Shown piece by piece: positions 43,752 through 52,858 of a stretch of 64,000 nucleotides of DNA. Numbering within the stretch: the first letter of the stretch is position 1; the number at the start of each line of letters is the position of its first letter. Position numbers and translations under genes: made by a program. Source of the stretch: Alphaproteobacteria bacterium (lineage in GTDB: Bacteria > Pseudomonadota > Alphaproteobacteria > Rhodobacterales > Rhodobacteraceae); NCBI GenBank assembly GCA_030427145.1, contig JAUHWT010000003.1, positions 1 through 64,000 on the forward strand. The letters are read 5' to 3'. The notes under the pieces are model-generated. The model was not told the DNA's origin and made no database searches. It was given only the letters and a program-made list of their open reading frames with translations.

Positions 43752-45677
43752 TCATTCCGCGGCGAAATGGCGGAACCCTGCGGCGTCACTTCCGATGTCA
43801 CTTACCTGCCCGATGCCGTCGCGCACGTCGAGAACCCTGTTGTAGAATGGCTCGCCTTCCGGGCCTTCCGGCAAAAACCCGCCATGGAGGACGGAGAGGA
43901 TCGCCGCATCAGGCAGGCGCTCGGCCAGGGCGATGTGAAAATCGGCTGCTGCTTCCGTGTCGAGTGCGGAGGTGGCCTCATCGAGCAGAAGAATATCGGG
44001 CTCCTGGAGCAGGATGCGCGCAAGGACAAGACGCTGTTTCTGACCGCCCGAGAGGACATTGCGCCAGTTTTTGCCCTCGTGGAGCGGCTCGCGGATCGAG
44101 GAGATGAAGCGGCCGAGCCCCGCCCGCGAGAGGGCGTCCGCGATCGAGATGTCGTCGAAATCCCCGGGCGCGTCCGGATAGCAGACGAGTTCGCCCAGGG
44201 TCAGATGGTCCGGAAGGTCGGGTTCCTGGCCGGCGAAGAACGTGCGCGCCCCGCGCTTCAGGTCGATCTGTCCCGCGCCATAGGGCCAGATCCCGGCCAC
44301 CGCCTTCAGCAGGGAGCTTTTGCCGCAACCGTTGCAGCCGCGCAGGTAGACCCGGTCGCCGGGACCGAGGGTGAGTTTCGGCACACTCAGGAACGGGTCG
44401 GTGTCCTTTCCGCGATGGTGGAGGGCCAGGTTTTCGAGTGAAAGCAGCGGGCCATTCTCGCGGAACCGTCGCTGGAAACGGCTGACGCCGGTTTCGCCGT
44501 AAAACGCGTCCCGCTCGCGCACACGCTCAATGGCGCGGGCCAGTTCGGTCAGACGACCCGCATTGGCGCGCAGCATGGCGATGGCCGGCATGACGTTTAT
44601 GAACCAGGAAATGTCACCGATCAGTTCCGCCGTCAGTTCGGAACTGGCCGCGAAGTCGCGGAAGCTCATGGCGCCGGACATGTAGCCGGGCAGGGCGGGC
44701 AGGTAGGCGAGCATGCGGTGCGAGAGAAAATTGTAGACGTTTGTGAACATCATCATCACCGCACTCCAGCCGTTCTGCCGGTGCCAGGTGCGGTCCAGTC
44801 TGCTGTAGAGGCATGAGTTGATCCGGCGCTGCGCGCGTTCGCCCTGGGAGATCGCCATTTGGGAGACCCGGCCCAGCATGGCACCGATCTCGGCACGCCA
44901 TGCGCCGTCGTGTTTCTGTCTCTCGAGTTGCAGGCGCTCCAGAACCCGTCCGATCAGCCAGGCGAGGGCCGTGAAGGTCGGAACATAGACGAGCACCAGA
45001 AGGCCGGCGAGTAGCGCGGTACCATAGATGCCTGGGCTGAGATCAAAGCGCGTGGCCATATCCGGGCCGACAAACGGGGCCACGAGATCGGGAATCGCAG
45101 CGCCCCATCGGTCGAGCAGTTCGACCGGCTGGCTGCGTTCGATCAGGGCCTGCGAAACGAACCAGATGGACGCGACCGATCCCCAAAGGCCCATTGCGAG
45201 TCCAATGACACCGCCATAGAGGCCGGCCGTACACTCATCGACGCGCTGGTCGATGGCGTCGGGCAGGCTCGCCGCGTTTCCGGTGCCGGAGCGGTCGCTC
45301 ATAAGGTCATAGGCTACCTTTCGGTCGGAGAGAACAGCGGCATCAAACTGGTCGGCAAGCCAGGCCCGTGCGCGGCGGTGGAGCGTTGTGGACAGCACGT
45401 GGCGCACGGCCACGCCGGTCATTCTTGCGACGTAGATCCCAAGATAGGCCCCGGCGGCGAGAAGAAGGATTGAGGCCGCCTCGGCCCTCGTGCCCAAAAG
45501 ATGAAACTCGGCCAGAGCCGCGATGAAATCGGCACTTGCGGTGGCCGTCCAGACGCTTGCCTTGCTGAGAACGGTGGTCATGCCGAAAATGACGACCGTC
45601 AGCGCCCAGGCCTCCAGCCAGCGGTCCGATCGCCAATAGGCAAAAATCAGACCCCAGAAACTCCCCAGTTTTTTCAT
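43752..45677 (-). CDS. ABCD-type fused ABC transporter, SbmA/BacA-related (641 aa)
   Basis: N-terminal ABC_membrane_2-type domain with about six helices (residues 1-360) fused to an ATPase: Walker A GCNGCGKSS near 455, signature NVLSGGQKQRLVLARIL near 555, and Walker B DILLLDEATSALD near 575. This is the YddA/BclA-like arrangement. Such proteins move peptides, long-chain or glucan-like molecules; some are importers. Placement directly upstream of GH3 and GH144-like genes on the same strand suggests a role with glucan oligomers, but this is inference. Confidence 0.85.
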   Translation of the reverse strand: MKKLGSFWGLIFAYWRSDRWLEAWALTVVIFGMTTVLSKASVWTATASADFIAALAEFHLLGTRAEAASILLLAAGAYLGIYVARMTGVAVRHVLSTTLHRRARAWLADQFDAAVLSDRKVAYDLMSDRSGTGNAASLPDAIDQRVDECTAGLYGGVIGLAMGLWGSVASIWFVSQALIERSQPVELLDRWGAAIPDLVAPFVGPDMATRFDLSPGIYGTALLAGLLVLVYVPTFTALAWLIGRVLERLQLERQKHDGAWRAEIGAMLGRVSQMAISQGERAQRRINSCLYSRLDRTWHRQNGWSAVMMMFTNVYNFLSHRMLAYLPALPGYMSGAMSFRDFAASSELTAELIGDISWFINVMPAIAMLRANAGRLTELARAIERVRERDAFYGETGVSRFQRRFRENGPLLSLENLALHHRGKDTDPFLSVPKLTLGPGDRVYLRGCNGCGKSSLLKAVAGIWPYGAGQIDLKRGARTFFAGQEPDLPDHLTLGELVCYPDAPGDFDDISIADALSRAGLGRFISSIREPLHEGKNWRNVLSGGQKQRLVLARILLQEPDILLLDEATSALDTEAAADFHIALAERLPDAAILSVLHGGFLPEGPEGEPFYNRVLDVRDGIGQVSDIGSDAAGFRHFAAE

Positions 45678-46089
45678 GTGTTAACCATGCGCCTGCTCGT
45701 TATGGGCTCGGGCCCCCGGCAGTTGATCTGCTGGCGCGACGGACCGGCCTCTTTTTTATTGGTTCTGGTACGGTTTTATAATTCCTTACCCAAAAGTGTT
45801 AACAAACCTTAACCAAACGTGGATTTGGGGAAATTTAATTAAATTGTGTGGAGGGACCTGGGGCTGCCATGACACTTGGACGGGTCATCTACCCGTACAA
45901 CAAAACCGCAGCAATCAGCGCACCTGGCAGAAAGAAATTAGCTTTCGGCAGCGCTGAACGATGCCCGTCACCCGAATACCGGGAGTCAGCACTGGTGTGC
46001 GGGACGAGAGGGAAGCACAAAAACCATTTGTCTGTCAGTCAACTCAGCAATGCACCGCCGACGCCTAGTTTATCAATTTTGAGGGAAGT
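45678..46089. other. 412-nt intergenic region, no gene seen
   Basis: AT-rich patch at about 45760-45850 in an otherwise GC-rich context, which should contain the promoter of the ABC/GH3/GH144-like operon (minus strand). One plus-strand frame is open but looks non-coding. No tandem repeats or strong hairpins. Confidence 0.5.
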
Positions 46090-46166
46090 TGGCGGACTGG
46101 GAAGGATTCGAACCCTCGGCCCCTTGATTCGTAGTCAAGTACTCTATCCAACTGAGCTACCAGTCC
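46090..46166 (-). tRNA. tRNA-Arg(ACG)
   Basis: Minus-strand cloverleaf: acceptor GGACTGG/CCAGTCC, anticodon stem CTTGA/TCAAG with loop CTACGAA (anticodon ACG), T-arm GAGGG TTCGAAT CCTTC, discriminator G and encoded CCA. Adenosine-to-inosine editing at the wobble position is expected for this tRNA. No island is visible at its 3' end. Confidence 0.93.
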
Positions 46167-46259
46167 GCGTGGCGCTGGAGATACTAGTCCGTTTCGGGCT
46201 TTGCAAGGGCAATCGGGCGGAAATGTTTTGCGCGACGCAGATTTTTTTTGGGCCCGTAA

Positions 46260-46282
46260 CGCATCCGTCCGGAGTGGATGCG
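46260..46282 (+). repeat. 7-bp stem-loop in the importer leader
   Basis: CGCATCC/GGATGCG with a 9-nt loop, 200 nt upstream of the binding-protein gene. Could be the 5' end hairpin of a leader RNA; no consensus recognised. Confidence 0.45.
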
Positions 46283-46386
46283 TGGTGCTGATCAAATCGT
46301 GGGCACACTACGGATGAGCGGCGGAAACAGGCTCAAATCACGGTGTGTCCGGGGCAATATGGTTGAAAAACCACCTCGATGCCGTT

Positions 46387-46445
46387 ACGGGCCGGGAGTT
46401 AACCGGAGCGGTGTGGGCAAGCGTGCTGCAGTGCGACCGGCCCGT
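46387..46445 (+). promoter_or_regulatory. structured 5' leader of the NMT1-type importer operon
   Basis: ACGGGCCGG (46387-46395) and CCGGCCCGT (46437-46445) are perfect 9-bp complements enclosing 41 nt. The stem ends just before the GGGGGAGAAG ribosome binding site of the downstream gene (start 46462). The loop contains further short pairings. I do not recognise a TPP, FMN or guanidine riboswitch consensus, so the ligand, if any, is unknown. Confidence 0.45.
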
Positions 46446-46461
46446 CCTGGGGGAGAAGAGA

Positions 46462-47457
46462 ATGAACCGGATTTCCGCAACCGCAATTGCTCTGGGCGCA
46501 GTGATCGTCACGCCCGGCACGGGTTCCGCGCTCGAAGCGGTCAGCTTTGGCACGAACTGGGTCGCACAGCCCGAACATGGCGGGTTTTATCAGGCGGTAG
46601 CGGATGGCACCTATGAGGCCTGTGGTCTGAATGTGACCATCGTTCCCGGTGGGCCGCAGGTCAACAACCGCGCCCTGATGATGGCTGGCAAGATCGACTT
46701 CTATATGGGCGGTGATCTGCTTCGTTCCTTTGCCGCAATCGAGCAGGGTGTTCCCCTGATTACGGTTGCCGCGATCTTTCAAAAACACCCCCAGGTGATC
46801 CTGACCCACCCGGGTGCGGCGGAAACCTGGGAGGACCTGAAGGACCTGCGTCTGATCATTTCCGAAAGCGGCTTTCAGACGTTTTATCAGTGGATGATGA
46901 ACGAGTACGGATTCACCGAGGAACAGCGCGAGCCATACACATTTAACCCGGCGCCGTTCCTCGCGGACGAGGGAATGGCGATGCAGGGTTATCTCTCTTC
47001 GGAACCTTACGTAATTGAACGGGAAGGGGGCTTCGTGCCGCAGGCCTTCCTGATCGCCGATGCCGGTTTTTCGACATACGCCACGACGGTTGAGACGATG
47101 ACGCAGACGATCTCGGAACGGCCGGAAGTGGTTGAGTGCTTCGTCGAAGGCTCGATTGAGGGCTGGTACAACTATCTCTACAACGACCCGAGCGCCGGGA
47201 ACGCCCTGATCAAGGAAGCGAACCCCGAAATGTCTGACGACAAAATCGCCTTCGCTATTGAGAAGATGAACGAATACGGCATCGTCGACAGTGGTGAGGC
47301 GCTGGAAAGCGGCATCGGCGTCATGACGGCCGAGAAGGTTCAGGACTTCTACGACAAGATGGTCGCCGCCGGTATCGTTGAGGGAGGGCTGGACACCTCA
47401 AAAACCTTCACGACCGAGTTTGTCGGCAAGGGACATGGAATGGACCTGAAGCCCTGA
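46462..47457 (+). CDS. NMT1/THI5-like ABC substrate-binding protein (331 aa)
   Basis: Signal peptide MNRISATAIALGAVIVTPGTGSA, then the family start VSFGTNWVAQPEHGGFYQAVADGTY, as in riboflavin- and pyrimidine-precursor-binding proteins. VPGGPQVNNRALMMAGKIDFYMGG and YGIVDSGEALESGIGVMT are further family segments. Candidate ligands are riboflavin, thiamine pyrimidine precursors or related heterocycles; no biosynthetic neighbour helps choose. The ATG has GGGGGAGAAG. It is followed by ATPase and permease genes. Confidence 0.85.
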   Translation: MNRISATAIALGAVIVTPGTGSALEAVSFGTNWVAQPEHGGFYQAVADGTYEACGLNVTIVPGGPQVNNRALMMAGKIDFYMGGDLLRSFAAIEQGVPLITVAAIFQKHPQVILTHPGAAETWEDLKDLRLIISESGFQTFYQWMMNEYGFTEEQREPYTFNPAPFLADEGMAMQGYLSSEPYVIEREGGFVPQAFLIADAGFSTYATTVETMTQTISERPEVVECFVEGSIEGWYNYLYNDPSAGNALIKEANPEMSDDKIAFAIEKMNEYGIVDSGEALESGIGVMTAEKVQDFYDKMVAAGIVEGGLDTSKTFTTEFVGKGHGMDLKP

Positions 47458-47517
47458 TCGGTTCCGCAAACGCGCGGTTTCCGGATCAGGACGCTTGAGC
47501 CGCATGGCTGGTATGGA

Positions 47518-48291
47518 ATGACAGCTTCAGTCGACTCCGCCACCCCCAGAGCGCTGGAACTGCGAAATGTGGAGAAGGTGTTTGGGGAGAATGCCGCGGC
47601 TCTGCGCGGGTTGTCATTTGACGTGTTTGAAGGCGAGTTTGTATCGCTCCTCGGGCCATCGGGCTGTGGAAAATCCACGGCGCTAAGACTGATCGCGGGC
47701 CTGATCCAGCCGACATCCGGGACCATCGAACGACGGTGTGGAAAGTCGGAACTGGCCGTTGTGTTTCAGGAACCAACACTGATGCCCTGGACCACGGTCG
47801 AGAAGAACGTCTGGTTGCCGCTTAAACTGCGCGGCATGAGCTTCGGTGACGCGAAACCGGTTGTTGACGAAGCGTTGCGCCTTGTGGGCCTTGAGGGATT
47901 TCGGGGTGCCTGGCCGCGTGAGCTTTCGGGCGGAATGAAGATGAGAGTGTCCATCGCGCGGGCGCTCGTCACCCGGCCGAAACTCATTTTGATGGACGAG
48001 CCGTTTGCCGCACTGGATGAGATTACCCGGTTCCGGCTCAATGATGACCTGCTGTCACTGAAGTCGAAACTGGGATGTACCGTCGTTTTTGTCACGCATT
48101 CGGTTTTTGAAAGCGTGTATCTCTCTGATCGGATTCTTACCATGGGAACGGCGCCCGGGCGGGTTGTCGAAGAGACCCTTATCGACACGGACAGGAGCCG
48201 GGATGAAGCGTTTCGCACATCGGCCGAGTATGCCGGTTGGTGCCGGAACGTCTCGGAAAGCCTGCGCCGTGGTATTGGAGCGGCGGTATGA
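47518..48291 (+). CDS. ABC transporter ATPase, SsuB/TauB-like (257 aa)
   Basis: Walker A GPSGCGKST at about 44, Q-loop VFQEPTLMPW near 82, signature LSGGMKMRVSIARAL near 140, Walker B LILMDEPFAALDE near 159, and H-loop THSVFES near 196. Typical of nitrate/taurine/NMT1-type importers. Its stop overlaps the permease ATG (ATGA). The ribosome binding site is weak. Confidence 0.9.
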   Translation: MTASVDSATPRALELRNVEKVFGENAAALRGLSFDVFEGEFVSLLGPSGCGKSTALRLIAGLIQPTSGTIERRCGKSELAVVFQEPTLMPWTTVEKNVWLPLKLRGMSFGDAKPVVDEALRLVGLEGFRGAWPRELSGGMKMRVSIARALVTRPKLILMDEPFAALDEITRFRLNDDLLSLKSKLGCTVVFVTHSVFESVYLSDRILTMGTAPGRVVEETLIDTDRSRDEAFRTSAEYAGWCRNVSESLRRGIGAAV

Positions 48292-49145
48292 TCGGAAATG
48301 CGGATGGATCCACGGCGGGAATGGTCGACCGCGAAGAACTTCGCCGCTCGCGCCGTACCCGGTTTGAAAGGATCGGCCGCTGGCTTCTGCCGGTGCTGGT
48401 CATCATCGCTGCGATTGTTGCGTGGGACCGGCTGGTCGCCTGGAATGAAATCCCGCATTACATACTTCCCGGACCGAAACTGGTTGTACAGACCCTGGTT
48501 GAGGATTGGCCAATCCTTTACCAGTCGTTCCTTGTCACACTGAAAATCACGGCGCTTGCGCTGATACTCGCGGTTGTCGGTGGGGTAGGGATTGCCGTGC
48601 TGTTTTCCCGATCCCGGGTACTGGAGATGTCATTCTTTCCGTTTGCGGTTGTTCTTCAGGTCGTGCCTATCGTCGCGATTGCCCCGCTCATTTTCATCTA
48701 TATGGATTCAAAGGTTGCGGCCCTGTTGTTATGCGCTTGGCTGGTGGCGTTTTTTCCGGTGCTGTCTAACACGACGCTGGGACTGAAATCGGCGGACCAT
48801 AACCTGCGCGATCTGTTCGACATCTACGGTGCGACACCCTGGCAGAAGCTCATTTATCTCCAGGTTCCGTCGGCACTGCCGTATTTCCTCGGCGGGCTAC
48901 GGATTGCAGGCGGTCTGAGTTTGATTGGCGCGATTGTGGCGGAATACGTGGCCGGTACGGGGGGTATCGGGTCCGGGCTGGCGTTTCGCATCCTGGAATC
49001 TGGTTACCGGCTGAACATCCCGCGCATGTTCGCGGCCCTGTTGCTCGTCGCGCTGACCGGGGTGATCATCTACACGGCGTTGAGCATTGTCAGCCATCTG
49101 CTGCTGAGACGCTGGCACGAAAGTGCGACGGATAAGGAACGCTGA
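48288..49145 (+). CDS. ABC transporter permease of the NMT1-type importer (285 aa)
   Basis: SsuC/TauC-like permease with about six membrane helices after a 30-residue basic N-terminus. The EAA-type loop (about 185-205) contains LRDLFDIYGATPWQKLIYLQVPSALPYF. AEYVAGTGGIGSGLAFRI near 225 is characteristic. The start ATG overlaps the ATPase stop. Confidence 0.9.
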   Translation: MIGNADGSTAGMVDREELRRSRRTRFERIGRWLLPVLVIIAAIVAWDRLVAWNEIPHYILPGPKLVVQTLVEDWPILYQSFLVTLKITALALILAVVGGVGIAVLFSRSRVLEMSFFPFAVVLQVVPIVAIAPLIFIYMDSKVAALLLCAWLVAFFPVLSNTTLGLKSADHNLRDLFDIYGATPWQKLIYLQVPSALPYFLGGLRIAGGLSLIGAIVAEYVAGTGGIGSGLAFRILESGYRLNIPRMFAALLLVALTGVIIYTALSIVSHLLLRRWHESATDKER

Positions 49146-49257
49146 GTGCACTCTCACTGCGTACTGCAAAATTTTGCAGTGGTGGTTAAGCGCGCGTTAG
49201 GACTTAGATACGATTTTCGAGGGGTCAACAAAATCAGGTTCCCGGAGTATTCCCCCA

Positions 49258-49500
49258 ATGTCCTCAACACGGTCGCTGCGTCTTATCACTGCCGGACTGG
49301 TCGCAAGCGTGATTGTCTGGAGCTTGATACCCGCGGCCACCAGTATTCTGGTGCGGACCGAATGGGTTGAGGTGCCGGGCGGCTCGCCGAACGGCGCGAT
49401 GGCAACGCTCCAGGCGAACTCCGGTGAGACCGATCTGAATTGGATCCCGGCGGCGGGAACCGCGCAGGTGGATCAGGCTTCCGGCGCCGAAACGGAATAG
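49258..49500 (+). CDS. small membrane-anchored hypothetical protein (80 aa)
   Basis: One N-terminal membrane segment (RLITAGLVASVIVWSLIPAA, about 7-26), followed by a soluble tail of about 54 residues rich in Gly, Ala and Glu. No family recognised. The start has a weak GGAG site, and a strong terminator follows the stop by about 20 nt, which supports expression. It lies between the NMT1 importer and the type I secretion genes, on the opposite strand from the latter. Confidence 0.55.
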   Translation: MSSTRSLRLITAGLVASVIVWSLIPAATSILVRTEWVEVPGGSPNGAMATLQANSGETDLNWIPAAGTAQVDQASGAETE

Positions 49501-49516
49501 ATATTTACACCTTCAT

Positions 49517-49552
49517 CAAAAAGGGGCCGGAAAAAACTCCGGCCCCTTTTTT
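49517..49552. terminator. bidirectional rho-independent terminator
   Basis: AAAAAGGGGCCGGA/TCCGGCCCCTTTTT forms a long stem with an A-rich loop followed by T's on either strand. It separates the small plus-strand gene from the minus-strand secretion genes. Confidence 0.85.
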
Positions 49553-49583
49553 GTGCTTCGAATGAGGTGGTTTTCCGGGACGA

Positions 49584-50891
49584 TCAGCCGTCGCGGAAGG
49601 CCCGGTTGAAGTAATCCAGGAATGGCTTCAACAGGTAATTGAGCGGGCTGCGCGGACTGGTGCTGATATACGCCTCAACCGGCATGCCGGGCAGGAGGGT
49701 TTTGTCACCAAGCGCATCGATCATGTTGGCATCAACCTCAATGTCGACCCGATAATAGCGTGCGCCAAGCTGCTCATCGACAATCGCGTCAGCCGAAACC
49801 GCGTGGACCTTGCCAGGCAGTTCGGGCGTGGTGCGCATATCGAAGGCCGAGAACCGGAGGTTGGCTTCCTGACCCACGAAAACCTGATCGATGTGAATGG
49901 TTTCGATCTGGGTGCGGGCGACAAGAGGCGTGTCCTTCGGTACGATATACATGACCGGCTCGGCCGCGCGGATAACGCCACGCAACGTGTCGGCCGTGCT
50001 GCCATAGACCACGCCGGAAACCGGGGCGCGCAGGTCGAGACGTTCGACCTGATCCAGAAGGGCGCGCCGGCGCTCGCGCAGCTCGATTTCGCGGTATTCA
50101 ATGTCACGAAGCTGGGTGATTGCCTCGTCCCGCTGGGCGGTCATGAGGCGTACACGCTCGATCTCAATCTCCGCGATCTTACCGCGGTTTTCCGAGATGG
50201 AGGCCGCAACTTGGCCTTCGGTCCCGTGGAGCGAGGCAAGGTCCCGGCGAAGGGCCAACACACGTGCAACCTGGGTGAGACCCTGCTTGTAGAGCTCTTC
50301 CTGACCCTCAATTTCCTCGTCGAGGAGGTTGATCTGGGTATCAGTTGCGGCGGCGAGGGAGACCAGCCCGTCGATCTGGTTTGATATCTGGACCTGGCGT
50401 TCCGCGAGCTGTTGCGTTTCCTCCTCACGCAGCTGTCGGCGGGCCTCAAACTGCTGGATCTGGGCGTCCATGAGCTGCTGAATTTCAGGATGGTTTTCGG
50501 CTTCCTCAAGCAGTTCCGGAACAAACTGGATTTCATGGAGCCCATCCCGCTCGGAGGACAGACGGCTCTTGCGGGCCAGGACCTCGAACCATTGTCCCTC
50601 GACGATTTCAAGCTCGGTGATCAGGGTGCGTCCCTCAAGCTGGATGAGAATGTCGCCTTCCTGGACCTCGTCGCCGTCGCGGGCATGAATCGCGGAAATG
50701 ACGCCGCCGCTGAGATGCTGGACGATCTGGCGGTTTCCTTCGACCTCAATTGAACCGGCCGCCACAACGGCGCCCCGAATGCTTGTCAGCACGGCCCAGC
50801 TGCCAATGCCTCCGACAAGAAGGAAGAGGCAGATGTATCCAAAAACCAGAAACTTGCGAAGGTTCCAGCGGTTGCCTGCTTCAGAACTCAT
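49584..50891 (-). CDS. prsE: type I secretion membrane-fusion protein, HlyD family (435 aa)
   Basis: One N-terminal membrane helix (FGYICLFLLVGGIGSWAVLTS at about 14-34), biotinyl-like halves, and a long coiled-coil hairpin (about 85-265, rich in Glu/Gln/Arg). The C-terminal beta-barrel region ends in RSPLNYLLKPF. It links the inner-membrane ABC exporter to an outer-membrane TolC-type channel. Starts within the ABC stop (ATGA). The PrtE/PrsE grouping follows its partner. Confidence 0.88.
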   Translation of the reverse strand: MSSEAGNRWNLRKFLVFGYICLFLLVGGIGSWAVLTSIRGAVVAAGSIEVEGNRQIVQHLSGGVISAIHARDGDEVQEGDILIQLEGRTLITELEIVEGQWFEVLARKSRLSSERDGLHEIQFVPELLEEAENHPEIQQLMDAQIQQFEARRQLREEETQQLAERQVQISNQIDGLVSLAAATDTQINLLDEEIEGQEELYKQGLTQVARVLALRRDLASLHGTEGQVAASISENRGKIAEIEIERVRLMTAQRDEAITQLRDIEYREIELRERRRALLDQVERLDLRAPVSGVVYGSTADTLRGVIRAAEPVMYIVPKDTPLVARTQIETIHIDQVFVGQEANLRFSAFDMRTTPELPGKVHAVSADAIVDEQLGARYYRVDIEVDANMIDALGDKTLLPGMPVEAYISTSPRSPLNYLLKPFLDYFNRAFRDG

Positions 50892-52615
50892 GATTTGGGC
50901 CCTCCCTCAATTCGGCCCGCGACCTGCGAGTAGTTTTTGACATGGGCACGAAGAACCTCGTCTCTTGGGCCGAACGCCTTGATCATGCCGCCATCGACGA
51001 TGAGAATAAGATCACATTCCGCGATGCCAGCCGGACGGTGTGCCATGATGATCACGGCCTTGCCGCTTTCCTTGGCGTCGCGGATGGCGGCGTTGAGGGC
51101 GTCCTGACCACTTGAGTCCAGGTTGGAGTTGGGCTCATCCAGCACCATCAGAACCGGATCGCCGTAGAAGGCGCGGGCGAGGCCAATGCGCTGTTTTTGG
51201 CCGCCGGATAGACGCGCTCCTCCGGCGGAGACGGGCGTATCATATCCGTTCGGAAGTTCGAGGATCATCTCATGCGCACCGGCCTTTTTGGCGGCGGTGA
51301 CGATGGCGTTGTCATCAGGGTTTGTCTGCATCCGCGCGATGTTCTCGGCAATGGTCCCGTCGAAAAGAACGACGTCCTGCGGAAGGTAGCCTATATAGCT
51401 GCCCAGCACGTCCGGATCGTAGTGATCGAGCGCCGCGCCATCGAGGCGCACGGAACCGGAAGCCGGACGCCAGATCCCGGTTAGAACACGGGCGAGGGTG
51501 GACTTGCCCGAAGCCGAGGGGCCAATCACGCCAAGGGCCTGACCCGGTTTGACGTTGAAAGACGCGATGCGCAGGCTGGCCTTTTGCTGATCTGGCGGGA
51601 AAACCGTCACCTGGTTCACGTCCAGATAGGCGCGGGGGCGCGGCAGTTTGGTGTGCTGCTGCAGTTCGGGTGTGGAGGACAAAAGGTCCTTGAGCCGGTC
51701 CCAGGACTGTCGGGCGCGCAGCACCAGCGGCCAACCACCAATGGCCTGTTCAACGGGTGCAAGCGCACGGCCCAGAAGGATCGAGCCGGCAATCATGGCA
51801 CCTGCGGTCATCTGCCCCTCAAGGACGAGGTAAGCACCGAGGCCCAGCACGGCGGACTGCAGGAAAAACCGGAATGTTTTCGTCATTGTCGAAAACTTGC
51901 TGACCCGGTCGCTCGATGAAATCTGTGCCTGGATGGCCTTTTGGCGCATGGCCTGCCAGCGTTCGAGCGTCGCGCCGCTCATGCCAAGAGCACGGACCAT
52001 TTCACCCTGTTGGCGGACGTTCTCCGCATAGGCGTCGCCCTGCATCGTTGCGGCGGAGGCGACCGCCTCCGGCTTGCGCGTCATCAACTGGTTGAGAACG
52101 GTCATTGCGACCAGGATTAGGGCACCGACGACGGAAAGGTGTCCGAGCCATGGGTGGAACGTGTAAATCGCGAAAATGAAGAACGGCGCCCAGGGCATGT
52201 CGAAAATGGCAAAAAGAACCGGCGAGGACATGAGCCGCTGAACCGCTTCCAGATCACGCAATCCGGTTGCGGGCTTGGAGCGTTCCGTTGACAGGACCGA
52301 GCGGCGCATGGTGGCGTCGAACACCCGCGCGTCGAGCCGCGCCTGCATCGTGGCACCTATGCGGGCGGAAACCCGTCCACGGATGTAGTCGAGGATCCCC
52401 ATGAAGGCGTACAGACCGGCAATCAGCACGGTCAGCGCGAGCAGGGTGGCCTCGGACCGGCTCGGCAGAACCCGGTCGTAGATTTGCAGCATGTAGAGCG
52501 GGCCGGTCAGCATCAGCAGGTTCACGAAAACGCTGAAAATCGCGATTGTCAGGAAAAGGCCTGACATGCCCCTCAGGCCGGAAGCCGGGCTGTTTAGTTT
52601 TTCATCTGGTGACAT
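50888..52615 (-). CDS. prsD: type I secretion ABC transporter, PrtD/PrsD-like (575 aa)
   Basis: Inner-membrane exporter with six helices (about 15-310) and ATPase: Walker A GPSASGKST near 350, signature LSGGQKQRIGLARAF near 460, Walker B LMVLDEPNSNLD near 480. The N-terminus lacks a C39 peptidase domain, as in RTX-exporting PrtD types. The start at 52615 (MSPDEKL) has a better ribosome binding site than the ATG 39 nt upstream. No RTX cargo gene is visible in the window. Confidence 0.88.
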   Translation of the reverse strand: MSPDEKLNSPASGLRGMSGLFLTIAIFSVFVNLLMLTGPLYMLQIYDRVLPSRSEATLLALTVLIAGLYAFMGILDYIRGRVSARIGATMQARLDARVFDATMRRSVLSTERSKPATGLRDLEAVQRLMSSPVLFAIFDMPWAPFFIFAIYTFHPWLGHLSVVGALILVAMTVLNQLMTRKPEAVASAATMQGDAYAENVRQQGEMVRALGMSGATLERWQAMRQKAIQAQISSSDRVSKFSTMTKTFRFFLQSAVLGLGAYLVLEGQMTAGAMIAGSILLGRALAPVEQAIGGWPLVLRARQSWDRLKDLLSSTPELQQHTKLPRPRAYLDVNQVTVFPPDQQKASLRIASFNVKPGQALGVIGPSASGKSTLARVLTGIWRPASGSVRLDGAALDHYDPDVLGSYIGYLPQDVVLFDGTIAENIARMQTNPDDNAIVTAAKKAGAHEMILELPNGYDTPVSAGGARLSGGQKQRIGLARAFYGDPVLMVLDEPNSNLDSSGQDALNAAIRDAKESGKAVIIMAHRPAGIAECDLILIVDGGMIKAFGPRDEVLRAHVKNYSQVAGRIEGGPKS

Positions 52616-52858
52616 TTGTGTTCCGATTACCTTCTGCGATCCGCCACAATGCATTCCCTCGCCGTGGCGAGGCTTTTTGCACAGAAAAGACTATTAACCA
52701 ATTATCAAATGGTAAATTAATGGGTAGAAGACTAACGGTTCCGTAACGAAAATCACATTAGGCAAAGATTTGCCCATCCTTTGTCGCGAAGGTTGGGACA
52801 GCTAAATCAAAGCGGAGCGCCCGGGATAAAAGTCCTGGGGCAGGGTGGCCGCACCTGC

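Noticed and set aside
45780-45835. CtrA-like pair TTAA...TTAA
   Set aside because: Spacer is 6 nt rather than the 7-nt consensus (TTAA-N7-TTAA), and the region is AT-rich, so chance match is likely.
45848-46291. 147-aa plus-strand frame spanning tRNA-Arg(ACG)
   Set aside because: Runs antisense through the tRNA gene and has no recognisable protein features.
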